Positions 25,906 to 36,500 of a stretch of DNA of 64,000 bases are shown here, piece by piece; within the stretch, counting starts at the first letter, position 1; every line of letters begins with the position of its first letter. The stretch is taken from assembly GCF_004331155.1 (NCBI RefSeq), contig NZ_SJNZ01000013.1, positions 41,023 through 105,022 on the forward strand, written 5' to 3'. This DNA comes from Acinetobacter terrestris (GTDB lineage: Bacteria > Pseudomonadota > Gammaproteobacteria > Pseudomonadales > Moraxellaceae). The translations under genes were made by a program, and so were the position numbers. The notes beneath the pieces were generated by a model. That model was not told the origin of the DNA. It did no database searches and saw only the letters and a program-made list of their open reading frames with translations.

Positions 25906-26379
25906 ATGCGTCTTACTACTCGCGGTCGCTACGCAGTGACTGCTCTACTTGATTTAGCTTTGCAGCCAACTGAACAAACGATCACGCTTGCTGAAATTGC
26001 AGCTCGTCAAACTATTTCTGTTGCTTATCTTGAGCAGTTATTTGCGAAATTAAAGCGTCACGGCTTAGTTTCTAGTGTACGAGGTGCCAACGGTGGCTAC
26101 CATCTTGCTCGTCGCGCTGATGAAATCACCATGTTAGAAATTATTGAAGCTGTAAACGAAACAGTCGATGCAACGCGTTGTGACCATAAAGGCAACTGCC
26201 AAAATGGTGCAATGTGCTTGACTCATGATTTATGGCAAGAACTCTCCGACCACATCGCCGATTATTTAGCAAAAATTACGCTTGCTGATCTTGTAGCACG
26301 TGACAACGTACAAACCGTTGCAATTCGTCAAAATTCACCAAGTTTTGATTCAGCCCTTTTATCGGTTACAGGTATTTGA
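25906..26379 (+). CDS. iscR: IscR, iron-sulfur cluster-dependent regulator
   Basis: A 157-residue Rrf2-family regulator. The DNA-binding winged helix is at the N-terminus ([33 protein letters not shown]). The cluster ligands are three cysteines in [16 protein letters not shown] (C-x5-C-x5-C) near 92-104, with the fourth ligand histidine expected nearby. It senses cluster status and controls this operon through the operator upstream. The start is the ATG at 25906; a GTG four codons earlier gives a non-family N-terminus. The iscS start lies one base after its stop. Confidence 0.96.
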   Translation: MRLTTRGRYAVTALLDLALQPTEQTITLAEIAARQTISVAYLEQLFAKLKRHGLVSSVRGANGGYHLARRADEITMLEIIEAVNETVDATRCDHKGNCQNGAMCLTHDLWQELSDHIADYLAKITLADLVARDNVQTVAIRQNSPSFDSALLSVTGI

Positions 26380-26380
26380 C

Positions 26381-27598
26381 ATGAAACGTCCGATTTATCT
26401 TGATTATGCAGCAACTACTCCTGTAGACCCTCAAGTTGCAGAACGTATGATGGAATGCTTAACATTCGATGGTACTTTCGGTAATGCTGCATCTCGTTCT
26501 CATGCTTATGGGTGGCAGGCGGAAGAAAAAGTAGAATATGCACGTGAACAAGTTGCCAATTTAATTAAAGCAGATCCACGTGAAATCGTGTGGACTTCTG
26601 GTGCAACTGAATCTGACAACCTTGCATTAAAAGGTGTTGCACAATTCTATGCCTCTAAAGGCAAGCACATCATTACCAGCAAAATTGAACATAAAGCAAT
26701 TTTAGATCCTTGCCGTGAACTGGAAGAAGAAGGTTTTGAAATCACCTATATTGAGCCAGAACCAAAAACCGGTTTAATTACCGCTGATATGGTTAAAGCT
26801 GCGATTCGTCCAGATACCATTCTTGTTTCCCTGATGATGGTGAACAACGAAATTGGTACCGTGACTGATGTTGCTGCAATTGGTGAAATCACCCGTGCAC
26901 ATAAAATCTTTTTCCACGTCGATGCGGCTCAAGCTGCCGGTAAAGTTGAAATTGACCTTTCAACCATGAAAATTGATTTGATGAGTTTCTCTGCTCATAA
27001 AATTTATGGCCCTAAAGGCATGGGCGCGCTGTTTGTGCGTCGTAGTCCGCGTGTTCGCCTTAAAGCTCAAATGCAGGGCGGCGGTCATGAACGTGGTATG
27101 CGTTCAGGCACCCTTCCAACTCACCAAATCGTGGGTATGGGTGAAGCCTTTGAACTTGCAGGTAAAAATCTAGTATCTGAACAAAACCGTCTGCGTGTAT
27201 TACGTGACAAACTTTGGAACGGCTTACAAGGTTTAGAACAAGTGTTCTTAAATGGCCACCCTGAATACAATGTTGCAAACTATCTCAATGTCAGCTTTAA
27301 CTTTGTTGAAGGCGAATCATTGATGATGGCACTGAAAGATGCTGCGGTATCTTCTGGTTCTGCATGTACTTCTGCAACACTTGAGCCTTCTTATGTGCTT
27401 CGTGCATTAGGTCTGTCTGATGAGCTTGCTCACAGTTCGATTCGTTTCAGCTTCGGTAAATATACCACTGAAGCAGATATTGACCATGTACTTGAAGTGA
27501 CCAAAGCTGCTGTACAAAAATTACGTGATCTTTCCCCTCTTTGGGATATGTACAAAGATGGCGTGGATTTGTCTACAGTCGAATGGGCTGAACACTAA
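26381..27598 (+). CDS. iscS: Cysteine desulfurase IscS
   Basis: A PLP enzyme that takes sulfur from cysteine, forming a persulfide for cluster assembly on IscU and for tRNA thiolation. The PLP lysine lies in [12 protein letters not shown] near 206. The active-site cysteine is in [14 protein letters not shown] near 328, on the mobile loop. The length of 405 is close to E. coli IscS (404). The start [16 protein letters not shown] is family standard; the frame is open further upstream inside iscR, but that is not used. Confidence 0.97.
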   Translation: MKRPIYLDYAATTPVDPQVAERMMECLTFDGTFGNAASRSHAYGWQAEEKVEYAREQVANLIKADPREIVWTSGATESDNLALKGVAQFYASKGKHIITSKIEHKAILDPCRELEEEGFEITYIEPEPKTGLITADMVKAAIRPDTILVSLMMVNNEIGTVTDVAAIGEITRAHKIFFHVDAAQAAGKVEIDLSTMKIDLMSFSAHKIYGPKGMGALFVRRSPRVRLKAQMQGGGHERGMRSGTLPTHQIVGMGEAFELAGKNLVSEQNRLRVLRDKLWNGLQGLEQVFLNGHPEYNVANYLNVSFNFVEGESLMMALKDAAVSSGSACTSATLEPSYVLRALGLSDELAHSSIRFSFGKYTTEADIDHVLEVTKAAVQKLRDLSPLWDMYKDGVDLSTVEWAEH

Positions 27599-27684
27599 TT
27601 TATTCTTGGCATCTTATAGAATTTCATTAAGATGCCCCCATATTAATTCTTATCAAGGCTGACCCCGAGGTTTGGAGACGCATC

Positions 27685-28071
27685 ATGGCTTATAGTGAAA
27701 AAGTAATTGATCATTACGAAAACCCCCGTAATGTTGGTGTTTTAGATAAAAACGCTGAAAATGTTGGTACAGGTATGGTCGGTGCACCCGCTTGTGGTGA
27801 CGTTATGCGTCTTCAAATTCAAGTGGATGACAACGGTGTCATTGAACAGGCACGTTTCAAAACTTATGGTTGCGGATCTGCTATTGCTTCAAGCTCGCTT
27901 GTTACTGAATGGCTTAAAGGTAAAACTTTAGACCAAGCACAAGCAATCAAGAACATCGATATTGCAACTGAACTCGCGCTTCCTCCAGTAAAAGTACACT
28001 GTTCTGTACTTGCTGAAGATGCAATTAAAGCTGCTGTTGAAGACTACCGCAGCAAAAAAGCTAAAGCTTAA
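27685..28071 (+). CDS. iscU: Iron-sulfur scaffold IscU
   Basis: A 128-residue scaffold on which [2Fe-2S] clusters are built before transfer. The three conserved cysteines are in PACGDVM (near 37), YGCGSA (near 63) and VHCSVLAEDA (near 106). LPPVKVHC carries the LPPVK sequence recognised by the HscA chaperone, whose gene lies three genes downstream. The start has GGAGACGC upstream. Confidence 0.97.
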   Translation: MAYSEKVIDHYENPRNVGVLDKNAENVGTGMVGAPACGDVMRLQIQVDDNGVIEQARFKTYGCGSAIASSSLVTEWLKGKTLDQAQAIKNIDIATELALPPVKVHCSVLAEDAIKAAVEDYRSKKAKA

Positions 28072-28108
28072 TGGCTTTAAGTTTTGAATAAGGAATAATG
28101 GAGTTTTC

Positions 28109-28429
28109 ATGATTCATTTAACTGAAAATGCTGCAACTCATATCAGCAATTACTTGAAAAATCGCGGTAAGGGTGAAGGCATTCGCGTTGGCGTGAAAAC
28201 TTCAGGCTGTTCTGGCTTGGCATATGTACTCGAATTCGTTGATGAAATTGATACACATGACCAAGTATTTGAACAGTTTGGTGTTAAGGTTTTCGTTGAC
28301 CCTAAAAGCAGTGTCTATTTAGAAGGTTTGGAAATGGACTATGTGAAGAATGGCTTAAACGAAGGCTTCGAATTTAACAATCCCAATAAAAAAGGTGAAT
28401 GTGGTTGCGGTGAATCTTTCACAGTTTAA
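28109..28429 (+). CDS. iscA: Iron-sulfur assembly protein IscA
   Basis: A 106-residue A-type carrier. The conserved cysteines are in TSGCSGLAY (near 35) and ECGCGESF (near 99 and 101). It accepts clusters from IscU or binds iron and passes on [4Fe-4S] or [2Fe-2S] clusters. It is 37 bases downstream of iscU and followed by a hairpin before hscB. Confidence 0.96.
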   Translation: MIHLTENAATHISNYLKNRGKGEGIRVGVKTSGCSGLAYVLEFVDEIDTHDQVFEQFGVKVFVDPKSSVYLEGLEMDYVKNGLNEGFEFNNPNKKGECGCGESFTV

Positions 28430-28453
28430 TCAACCTCTTCCATCCTTTTAAAA

Positions 28454-28486
28454 AATTAAAACAGTGTAAAATACACTGTTTTAATT
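28454..28486. terminator. 15-bp perfect hairpin between iscA and hscB
   Basis: The arms AATTAAAACAGTGTA (28454-28468) and their complement (28472-28486) enclose a three-base AAA loop. The T-tract after it is short (TTTTAATTACATTT), so full termination is unlikely. It may cut expression of the hscB-hscA-fdx part relative to iscRSUA, or protect the 3' end of a processed iscRSUA message. Confidence 0.6.
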
Positions 28487-28537
28487 ACATTTATATTTGC
28501 AGTTATTTTTATAGAACTTTCGCGGATCAAATCTCCC

Positions 28538-29053
28538 ATGAATCATTTTGAGTTGTTCAATCTTCCTGTAGCACTCGATATTGATTTAGCAGCTTTAAAA
28601 AATGAATTTTTAAAATTGCAGCAACAATATCACCCCGATAAAGCTGAAGACAAAGATCAGGCATTGATCAAGTCAAGTGAAATTAATCAGGCGTTTAAAG
28701 TTTTATCTCAAGTTGATAGTCGTGCGGGATATCTGCTTTCGTTAAAAAAACAAGATCATCTGCTTGATCAATCCATCAGCGATTTTGATTTTTTACAATC
28801 TGCGCTGGAAATTCGTGAACAGTTGGATGAAGCCCACGCTGCCGACGATTTGATTTCACTTAAACAAGAAGTTCAACAATGGATTGACAGCTTGGTTCGT
28901 GAATTTAAAATTGACTACACTGAAGAAGACTGGGCTGAAGCGCGCGATACAGTGCGTAAGTTACGTTTTTTCCAGAAAGTCATGGCCGATATCGACAAAG
29001 CTGAAGATCGTTTTTTGGATGATGACTCTTTCGATCTTGACGATGATTATTAA
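28538..29053 (+). CDS. hscB: HscB co-chaperone (Hsc20)
   Basis: A 171-residue J-type co-chaperone that delivers IscU to HscA. The N-terminal J domain starts HFELFNLPVAL and has the HPD motif in QQYHPDKAED near residue 33. The C-terminal three-helix domain (about 85-160) is the IscU-binding part, ending in an acidic tail (DDDSFDLDDDY). Length matches E. coli HscB (171). Confidence 0.95.
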   Translation: MNHFELFNLPVALDIDLAALKNEFLKLQQQYHPDKAEDKDQALIKSSEINQAFKVLSQVDSRAGYLLSLKKQDHLLDQSISDFDFLQSALEIREQLDEAHAADDLISLKQEVQQWIDSLVREFKIDYTEEDWAEARDTVRKLRFFQKVMADIDKAEDRFLDDDSFDLDDDY

Positions 29054-29091
29054 TTTATTTTTACTTTTAGACGTTCAAAGGATGTAACACA

Positions 29092-30954
29092 ATGGCTCTC
29101 TTGCAAATTGCAGAACCTGGTCAATCAAGTGCGCCCCACGAACACCGTATTGCTATTGGTATCGATTTAGGTACAACACATTCTTTAGTGGCTACGGTTT
29201 TATCAGGCAAAGCCAAAGTTCTTAACGATGAACAAGGTCGCGTGTTACTCCCGTCGATTGTGCATTATGCAGATGACGCAACCCAATATGGTGATGAAGC
29301 AAAAGCCTTCATGACTAGCGATCCTAAAAATACCATTGTTTCTGTTAAGCGCTTTATGGGTCGTTCAAAAGCGGATATTAAATTCCAGCACCCGTATATA
29401 TTGGCGGGTGAAGATCACCAGATGCCAGCTTTTGAAACCAGTCAAGGGCGTAAAACCCCTGTTGAAATTTCTGCTGAAATTTTAAAACAATTGAAAGAAC
29501 GTGCTGAAGCAAGTTTAAAAAATCCAATTAATGGCGCGGTAATTACCGTTCCTGCCTATTTTGATGAAGCCCAACGTCAAGCAACCCGTGATGCAGCACA
29601 ACTGGCCGGTTTAAATGTTCTACGCTTATTGAATGAACCGACTGCTGCTGCTGTTGCCTATGGTCTAGATCAAGAAAGCAATTTGGCCTCAAATCGCAAC
29701 TATGTAATTTATGACTTGGGCGGTGGTACTTTTGACGTTTCTATCTTGCGTTTTACCCAAGGTGTATTCGAAGTTTTAGCGACGGGTGGTCATACTGCAC
29801 TCGGTGGTGATGACTTAGACCGCTTAATTGTGAAATGGGCGAAGAAACAGCTTAATATTGAAACCTTGGATGATGCAGAACATGCACATCTGATGGTTGC
29901 TGCACGTAACGCCAAAGAAGCATTAACAGATTTAGAATCGGTTCAACTTCAAGCGCTAGATCAAGTTTTGACTTTAGATCGTGCAACCTTTGAAGACATC
30001 ATTAAAATAGCTTTAGATAAAACCATTAGCGTATGCAAACGTGTGATGCGTGATGCCAAACTTGAACTGAATGATATTCAAAATGTCGTTCTAGTTGGTG
30101 GATCAACCCGTTCATATGCAGTACAAAAAGCAGTTCGCGATGTATTCAATCAAGAACCTTTATGCACTATTAACCCAGATGAAGTGGTTGCCATTGGTGC
30201 AGCCATTACTGCAGACCAGCTGATTGGTAACAATACAGATGGCTCATTGCTGCTGGATGTTACCCCACTCTCTTTAGGTTTAGAAACCATGGGTGGTTTG
30301 GTTGAGCGCCTCATTTCACGTAATACCGCTATCCCTGTGGCACGTCGCCAAGAGTTTACCACTTATCAAGATGGTCAAACTGCGATGCTGATTCATGTGG
30401 TACAAGGTGAACGTGATCTGGTTGAACACTGCCGTAGTCTAGGTCGTTTTGTCTTACATGGCATTCCACCGATGACTGCAGGTCAGGCACGTATTGAAGT
30501 GACCTTCCAGGTCGATGCAGATGGCTTACTGACCGTTGCAGCCAAAGAAACCACTTCTGGCGTGCATGCTCAAATTGATATTAAACCTTCTTATGGTTTG
30601 TCTGATTCCGATACGGAACGCTTATTGGTTGACGGTTTTAAATTTGCTGAAGAAGATAAAAATCTTCGCCACTTGCAAGAAACCAAAGTTGAAGCACAAC
30701 GTGAACTTGAAGCACTAACCCAAGCATTAAAAGTAGATTCAGGCCTGCTTGGTGCTGAACAGCTTGCTGCTTTAGAACAAGCCAAAGTTCAACTTGAAAG
30801 CCAACTATCAACGACTGATATCAAGGCGATTGAACAGGCTGTAGAACAGCTTAAAATACATAGCGATGCCTTTGCCGCAGCCCGTATGAATCAACATATT
30901 GATGCTGCACTTAAAGGCACTCAACTTGATGACTGGTCAAACTCACCCGAATAA
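29092..30954 (+). CDS. hscA: HscA chaperone (Hsp70 for iron-sulfur assembly)
   Basis: A 620-residue Hsp70. The nucleotide-binding domain shows the first phosphate motif [13 protein letters not shown] near 23, the second phosphate loop [15 protein letters not shown] near 206 and the adenosine motif [14 protein letters not shown] near 330. The C-terminal half is the substrate-binding beta-sandwich and helical lid. It binds the LPPVK segment of IscU and releases its cluster in an ATP-driven cycle with HscB. E. coli HscA is 616 residues. The fdx start is 13 bases after it. Confidence 0.96.
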   Translation: MALLQIAEPGQSSAPHEHRIAIGIDLGTTHSLVATVLSGKAKVLNDEQGRVLLPSIVHYADDATQYGDEAKAFMTSDPKNTIVSVKRFMGRSKADIKFQHPYILAGEDHQMPAFETSQGRKTPVEISAEILKQLKERAEASLKNPINGAVITVPAYFDEAQRQATRDAAQLAGLNVLRLLNEPTAAAVAYGLDQESNLASNRNYVIYDLGGGTFDVSILRFTQGVFEVLATGGHTALGGDDLDRLIVKWAKKQLNIETLDDAEHAHLMVAARNAKEALTDLESVQLQALDQVLTLDRATFEDIIKIALDKTISVCKRVMRDAKLELNDIQNVVLVGGSTRSYAVQKAVRDVFNQEPLCTINPDEVVAIGAAITADQLIGNNTDGSLLLDVTPLSLGLETMGGLVERLISRNTAIPVARRQEFTTYQDGQTAMLIHVVQGERDLVEHCRSLGRFVLHGIPPMTAGQARIEVTFQVDADGLLTVAAKETTSGVHAQIDIKPSYGLSDSDTERLLVDGFKFAEEDKNLRHLQETKVEAQRELEALTQALKVDSGLLGAEQLAALEQAKVQLESQLSTTDIKAIEQAVEQLKIHSDAFAAARMNQHIDAALKGTQLDDWSNSPE

Positions 30955-30967
30955 ATAGGTAAAAATT

Positions 30968-31306
30968 ATGCCACGTATTAAAGTTCTTCCACATGCGCAA
31001 ATTTGCCCAACTGGTGCTGAGTTTGAAGTTGAACAGAATGCCAATCTTTGTGAAAGCTTATTGAAAAATGGCATCAAGATTGAGCATGCCTGTGACATGT
31101 CTTGTGCCTGTACCACCTGTCATGTTGTGGTTCGCAGAGGTTTTGACAGCCTGGAAGAAATGACCGATGTCGAAGCCGATTTACTTGATCGTGCCTGGGG
31201 TCTTGAACCCGACTCACGTCTTTCATGCCAGGTTAAAATTGTGGATGAAGATTTGGAAGTTGAAATTCCGAAATACACCATCAATCATGCTTCTGAAAAT
31301 CACTGA
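30968..31306 (+). CDS. fdx: [2Fe-2S] ferredoxin of the isc operon
   Basis: A 112-residue adrenodoxin-type ferredoxin. Cluster ligands are CDMSCACTTCHV (three cysteines near 42-51) and a fourth in RLSCQV near 88. It gives electrons for cluster assembly with IscU-IscS. The DRAWGLEPDSRLSCQ segment is typical of the isc ferredoxin branch. It is the last gene of the operon; no iscX follows, and a strong terminator comes next. Confidence 0.96.
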   Translation: MPRIKVLPHAQICPTGAEFEVEQNANLCESLLKNGIKIEHACDMSCACTTCHVVVRRGFDSLEEMTDVEADLLDRAWGLEPDSRLSCQVKIVDEDLEVEIPKYTINHASENH

Positions 31307-31322
31307 TTGATTCAATATTAAA

Positions 31323-31350
31323 AAAAAACCATGCTTAGCGTGGTTTTTTT
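31323..31350. terminator. Bidirectional terminator after the isc operon
   Basis: AAAAAACCATGC pairs with GCGTGGTTTTTT (one G-U pair), with A and T runs on both sides. It serves fdx and the converging cyclase gene. Confidence 0.88.
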
Positions 31351-31375
31351 ATATTGAATTTAATAGCAATGATGC

Positions 31376-32839
31376 TCAGTGAAATTGCTCATCTTTCTGA
31401 TCTTCGATGATTTCATCTTCTAAATTCAATTTTACAATGCCTTGAGAATTGGTCATTTTTTGCTGTTTTTGTATGCGCTTGATCATTTTTTCCAGAACAT
31501 TGATTAGCTCTGGATATTCATAGTTTTGAACTTCATCCAGATTCAGCAATAAATGGAAACCTTTATATTCATAATCAAACCAGCGCTGATAATCCGATTT
31601 ACGCGAAGTATATTTTTCCATGACTTGCCAGGTGTTTACCGGACCTTGAATACCCTTCAGCTTAATCGGTGCTTTAGGTGCACACAAATAATCATTTTTA
31701 ATTAAATTATAAGTATCATCAGAAATTAAGATTTCATCCACTTCTGCCGCACTTTGCAAACGTGCCGCCAAATTTGCATCACGTCCGACAATGGTATACG
31801 CCATACGATGAGCCGCACCATAATTCCCAACGTGGCAATATCCGGTACTGATCCCCATACGAATATGTAACGCAGGATAGCCCATTTTAATCCATCGTTC
31901 TCTTAATAATTTCATTTGCTGACGCATATCAATCGCCATGTCTAAACAAGTTTTTGCATCTTGTTCAACACCTTGCGAAATGGGATCACCAAAGAAAATA
32001 AGAATCGCATCGCCCATAAACTTGTCGACAGTGGCTTCATACTGTTTCGCAATTTCTGTCATATGACTGAGATAGTCATTGAGCAAGTATGCCAAGTCAT
32101 CCGGGATAAGGGTTTCGGAGAGCTCGGTAAAACCTTGAATATCTGAAAAGAAAATAGTCATTTTTTTTCGTTTATATTCAATTTTGGCTTCAGACTCACC
32201 CTTCATAATCGATTGCCACAATTGTACCGGCGCATAACGGCTGAGCTGGTTGGCAAACTCCATGTAACGATTCATCTGCTCATAATAATAAGCTTTACGA
32301 TCGGTAATATATTGGATTTGGCTACGTTGATAAAAACTTCCCACACCCAAATAAGTGATGAGACAAATAAAGCCCAGAACGGTTAATTCACCTGTGGTTT
32401 GTTCAAAATATTCGCCAAATCCAAAAATAAAGATGTTACACAGATAGAAAATTGCGATTCCAATCAGACTCGCCAACGACACCATGAGAAATGAAATTTT
32501 ATTACTGATTGCAGTATACAGAATGGCAAAAAGTGAAATAAACGTCAGCACCAGGTTTAAATGAATGGCAGATAAAATAACTGAAATGGCAATAACATCA
32601 ACAAGAAACAGCAGACTGCGTTTTATTTTGGAATTATAACGATACAGCAGCCCATTCGATAACTTCGGGGTAATCAGCAGGACAAACAACAAGAATACAG
32701 GGACATAGATCTGATATTGCGTATCAGAAGAAGTGTAATGGTAGACGATGATGAGTAAAGACAACATGATATATCCCATCAAACGATGAAAATATTCAAA
32801 TTGTCTCGGCTCTTTTCTAATCCAGTCGTCTAATGGCAC
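31376..32839 (-). CDS. Membrane-bound class III adenylate/guanylate cyclase
   Basis: A 487-residue protein. The N-terminal 175 residues carry six predicted membrane helices, like the MASE2 sensor of Pseudomonas CyaB. A short coiled segment follows, then a class III cyclase domain (about 225-410). Metal-binding aspartates are in FFSDIQGFTELSE near 231 and KFMGDAILIFFGDP near 275. The Lys of KFMGDA and the Thr of YTIVGRDANLAARL (near 353-366) are the residues that favour ATP over GTP, so cAMP is the likely product. The start is a GTG with AGGAG 6 bases upstream. The last 70 residues are highly charged with no known domain. No cAMP receptor gene is near. Confidence 0.88.
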   Translation of the reverse strand: MPLDDWIRKEPRQFEYFHRLMGYIMLSLLIIVYHYTSSDTQYQIYVPVFLLFVLLITPKLSNGLLYRYNSKIKRSLLFLVDVIAISVILSAIHLNLVLTFISLFAILYTAISNKISFLMVSLASLIGIAIFYLCNIFIFGFGEYFEQTTGELTVLGFICLITYLGVGSFYQRSQIQYITDRKAYYYEQMNRYMEFANQLSRYAPVQLWQSIMKGESEAKIEYKRKKMTIFFSDIQGFTELSETLIPDDLAYLLNDYLSHMTEIAKQYEATVDKFMGDAILIFFGDPISQGVEQDAKTCLDMAIDMRQQMKLLRERWIKMGYPALHIRMGISTGYCHVGNYGAAHRMAYTIVGRDANLAARLQSAAEVDEILISDDTYNLIKNDYLCAPKAPIKLKGIQGPVNTWQVMEKYTSRKSDYQRWFDYEYKGFHLLLNLDEVQNYEYPELINVLEKMIKRIQKQQKMTNSQGIVKLNLEDEIIEDQKDEQFH

Positions 32840-32905
32840 TCAATCGCTCCTGGTCCCAGTATTCACAGCCAACATTCCCTGTTTGGCTTTTTAAATGGCT
32901 TGGAA

Positions 32906-33340
32906 TTAATCCATACGCCAGTCAAATGGCATATCGCCTTGACCACGTAGTGCAAGCATTAAAGTTTGACGCATATGTGCAAGGACTTCATTGCTATAAG
33001 GAACAGCAGGTGTTCCCCAAACTGGTTTTGGCCAAGCCACGTCATTTTGGTAACGCACGACATGATGAAAATGTAATTGTGGAACCATATTTCCTAAAGC
33101 AGCAACATTCATTTTGTCTGCACGGAATACACGCGCCAACTGGCTTGATAACCAGCTAGATTCACGGAGGAACTGTTCTTGGTCAGCCTGACTTAATTCA
33201 TATAATTCGCTAATACCCGGTACACGCGGAATTAATATGAGCCACGGAAATTGCATATCATTCATTAAACGACATGTTGACAGTGGAAAGTCGCCTACAA
33301 AAAAAGTGTCTTGAGCAAGTTGTGGATGCAAACTAAACAT
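32906..33340 (-). CDS. HIT-family (histidine triad) protein
   Basis: A 144-residue HIT-domain protein. The triad region reads PQLHFHHVVRYQND near residues 88-101, which fits the H-x-H-x-H motif loosely (LHFHHV). The N-terminal part (FSLHPQLAQDTFFVGDFPL, WLILIPRVPGISELY) fits the branch of HIT proteins that act on dinucleoside polyphosphates or nucleotidyl conjugates. The substrate is unknown. It ends with DWRMD. It lies between the cyclase and mfd, all minus strand, with a weak start site. Confidence 0.82.
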   Translation of the reverse strand: MFSLHPQLAQDTFFVGDFPLSTCRLMNDMQFPWLILIPRVPGISELYELSQADQEQFLRESSWLSSQLARVFRADKMNVAALGNMVPQLHFHHVVRYQNDVAWPKPVWGTPAVPYSNEVLAHMRQTLMLALRGQGDMPFDWRMD

Positions 33341-33573
33341 ATCTTTATAAATTATGCAAAATTAGAATGATGGCTAATACTATCACATCCAATGGGACGT
33401 GAATATTCTATGCAATGTGTTTCATTACAAATAAACCACTATTTGCATTGAACACTGAAGCGCAGATAAATTTAATAAATTCCCTTAAAAAATCAAGTGC
33501 TTCTTTTCAGAAAATTTTAAATTATGCGCAGATGAAGCAGCGAGTGCATATTATTTACGCACCCACTTTCTGA

Positions 33574-36500
33574 TCAGTGAATTTCTTTTAGCAAACTCGC
33601 CAGTAAATCGGAAATAAATTGAATTCTTTTTTGATAATCTTCCAGCATGACCATGATTTTTAAACGTTGTCCCCCATCCATACGGAAAAAAGTCGGATGT
33701 TTTTGCATCATTTGAATAATGCTCATGGCCTGAACCGGTGTATCGGGTGAAAACTCAATATGACCGCCATGTGAGCTGATATCAACTTTGGTAATGCCCA
33801 ACTGCTCTGCTTTTAAACGCAGTTGATGCACCGCAAATAATTGCTTCACAGGTTGTGGTGGCACACCAAAACGGTCAATCAATTCCATACGGATATTATC
33901 AAGTTTTTCCTGACTGTCGGTATTACTGATGCGTTTATAAAACATCAGACGTTGATGCACATCCCCTAAATAGTCATCAGGAATCAAGGCCGGCATATGC
34001 AGATTAATTTCAGCGGTTAACGATAATGGCGCATCGAAATTCGGTGTTTTGCCTTTTTGAATGGCTTTAGTCGCTTTTTCAAGCATTTCCATATACAGGC
34101 TATAACCAATCGCATGCATCGAACCACTTTGTTGTTCACCCAAGAGTTCACCTGCACCACGAATCTCCAGATCTTCTGTGGCAAGCATAAAACCGGCACC
34201 TAAATTTGATGCACGCTGGATGGCATCCAGCCGTTTTTCTGCATCGCCTTTTAAGCCTTTAATGGAAGGTACAAGCAAGTAGGCATAGGCTTGATGATGC
34301 GAACGCCCGACACGACCACGTAATTGATGTAACTGCGCGAGACCCAGTTTGTCTGCACGTTCAATCAAGATAGTATTGGCATTTGGAACATCAATTCCGG
34401 TCTCAATGATGGTTGAACAGACCAGAACATTATATTCTTTATGATAGAACTGCTGCATTACCTGTTCTAGTTCACGTTCGCGCATTTGTCCATGCGCAAC
34501 CGCGACACGTGCTTCAGGAACCAGCTCTCGAATACTGGCTGCGGCACGTTCAATCGAATCGACTTCATTATGTAAAAAGTAAACCTGACCACCACGCAGC
34601 AATTCACGCAAGATGGCTTCTTTTATCGAGTCACTGGTGTGTTCTTGCACAAAGGTTTTGACGGCCAAGCGACGCGCTGGTGGCGTGGCAATAATTGATA
34701 AATCACGCATACCGCTAAAGGCCATATTCAAGGTACGCGGAATTGGAGTTGCTGTCAGGGTCAGCATATCGACATCGGCACGCATGGCTTTAATGCGTTC
34801 TTTATCGCGTACCCCAAAGCGATGTTCTTCATCGACAATCATCAAACCCAAGTTTTTAAACTGAATACTTTCCTGCAGAATTTTATGCGTTCCAATCACA
34901 ATATCGACTTTGCCATTGGCCAAATCTTCAGTCGTTTTAACATGCGTTTTATTAGAACCAAAACGGGACATTACTTCAATCCGAATCGGCCAATCGGCAA
35001 AACGGTCTTTAAAGGATTCATAATGCTGCTGTGCTAACAAGGTCGTCGGCACTAAAACAGCGACTTGCTTGTTGTTTTGCACCGCTAAAAATGCGGCTCG
35101 CATCGCGACTTCGGTCTTACCAAAACCAACATCACCACAGACCAGACGATCCATCGGTTTGGCCAATTGCATATCATGCAGGGTCGCTTCAATCGCATTG
35201 GCTTGATCTAGAGTTTCCTCATAAGCAAAGCCGCTGGCAAATTGCATATATGGGCTTTGCTCAAGCTCAAAACTAAAGCCGGGTTTTGCCTGACGACGCG
35301 CCTGAATATGCAACAGTTCAGCGGCGACATCGTGAATCTGTTCCAATGCTTTACGTTTGGCCTTGTTCCAAGCATCAGTGCCTAATTTATGTAATGGCGC
35401 CAAATCGGGATCGCCGCCACTATAACGGCTGATCAAATGCAGATTGGTGACCGGAACATACACTTTGGCAGCATCGGCATAATCTAGCTGTAAAAATTCG
35501 TGGTCTTGATCATCAATACTTAAAGTGACTAAACCTGCATAACGCCCCACGCCATAATCAATATGCACTACCGGTGCGCCAATACTTAGCTCGGTTAGAC
35601 TACGGATTAAAAATTCTTCCGACACTTCTTGCTGACGTTTACGACGGCGCTGCACTACGCGATGTTCATAGAGCTGATTTTCAGAAATCACGGTCAGGTG
35701 ATCAGGAATCACCAAACCACGATCAAGTGGCGCACTGGTAATGGCTATGGCATGGAGTGATTTTCTGAACTCTGCAAAATTTTCAACACTGGGAATATCA
35801 CCTAAAGCAGGACGCAAAGCATCCTTTAAGGTTTCACGGCGACCTGCACTTTCAGCGACCAACAGTACTGGATGATTTGCAGCATCAATATACTTTTTAA
35901 CCGCTGAAAAGGGTTTTTCCTGTTTCGGGTCAACCGGTAAACGCGGTGGCAATTCGGTATTGAGATTCAGAACCCCGGTTTTTTCGATAAATTCTTCGGG
36001 TGAGGCAATGATTCTGGCAAAGTGATTCAGCTGTTCCAAGACCTGATTCGGTTGCAGGAATATTTCTTCTGGCGACAAAATAGGATGATCGACATTATGG
36101 CGACGGTCTTCATAACGTCGAACCACATCCTTCCAAAAACTGGTTAAACCTTCATCCAGATGCTTATCTGTAATGACAATGCCATTCCGTGGTAAGTACG
36201 CCATCAGGGTACTTTGTGTTTCCATCGCTTCTTTGCTAAAGAATAACGGGAAATAAAACTCTAGCCCCGGAGAAGCAATACCCTCTAAAACGTCTTGATA
36301 AACTGGATTTTTCTTCGGATTAGCACTCGGAAAACTTTCTGCATAACGGTCACGGAAAGTTGAACGCCCCTCTTTGAGTGGAAATTCTTTGGCCGGCAAT
36401 ACCGAAAACTGTTGCAAATTTTGCGTGGTTCTTTGGGTTTCAGCATCAAAGAATTTCAAGCTTTCAATTTCATCGTCAAATAGATCAATACGGATCGGCG

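Noticed and set aside
33341..33573. Possible terminator after mfd (GGGTGCG/TGCACTC region near 33545-33570)
   Set aside because: Pairing is imperfect with a long AT loop and no clear T-tract. I could not support a site.
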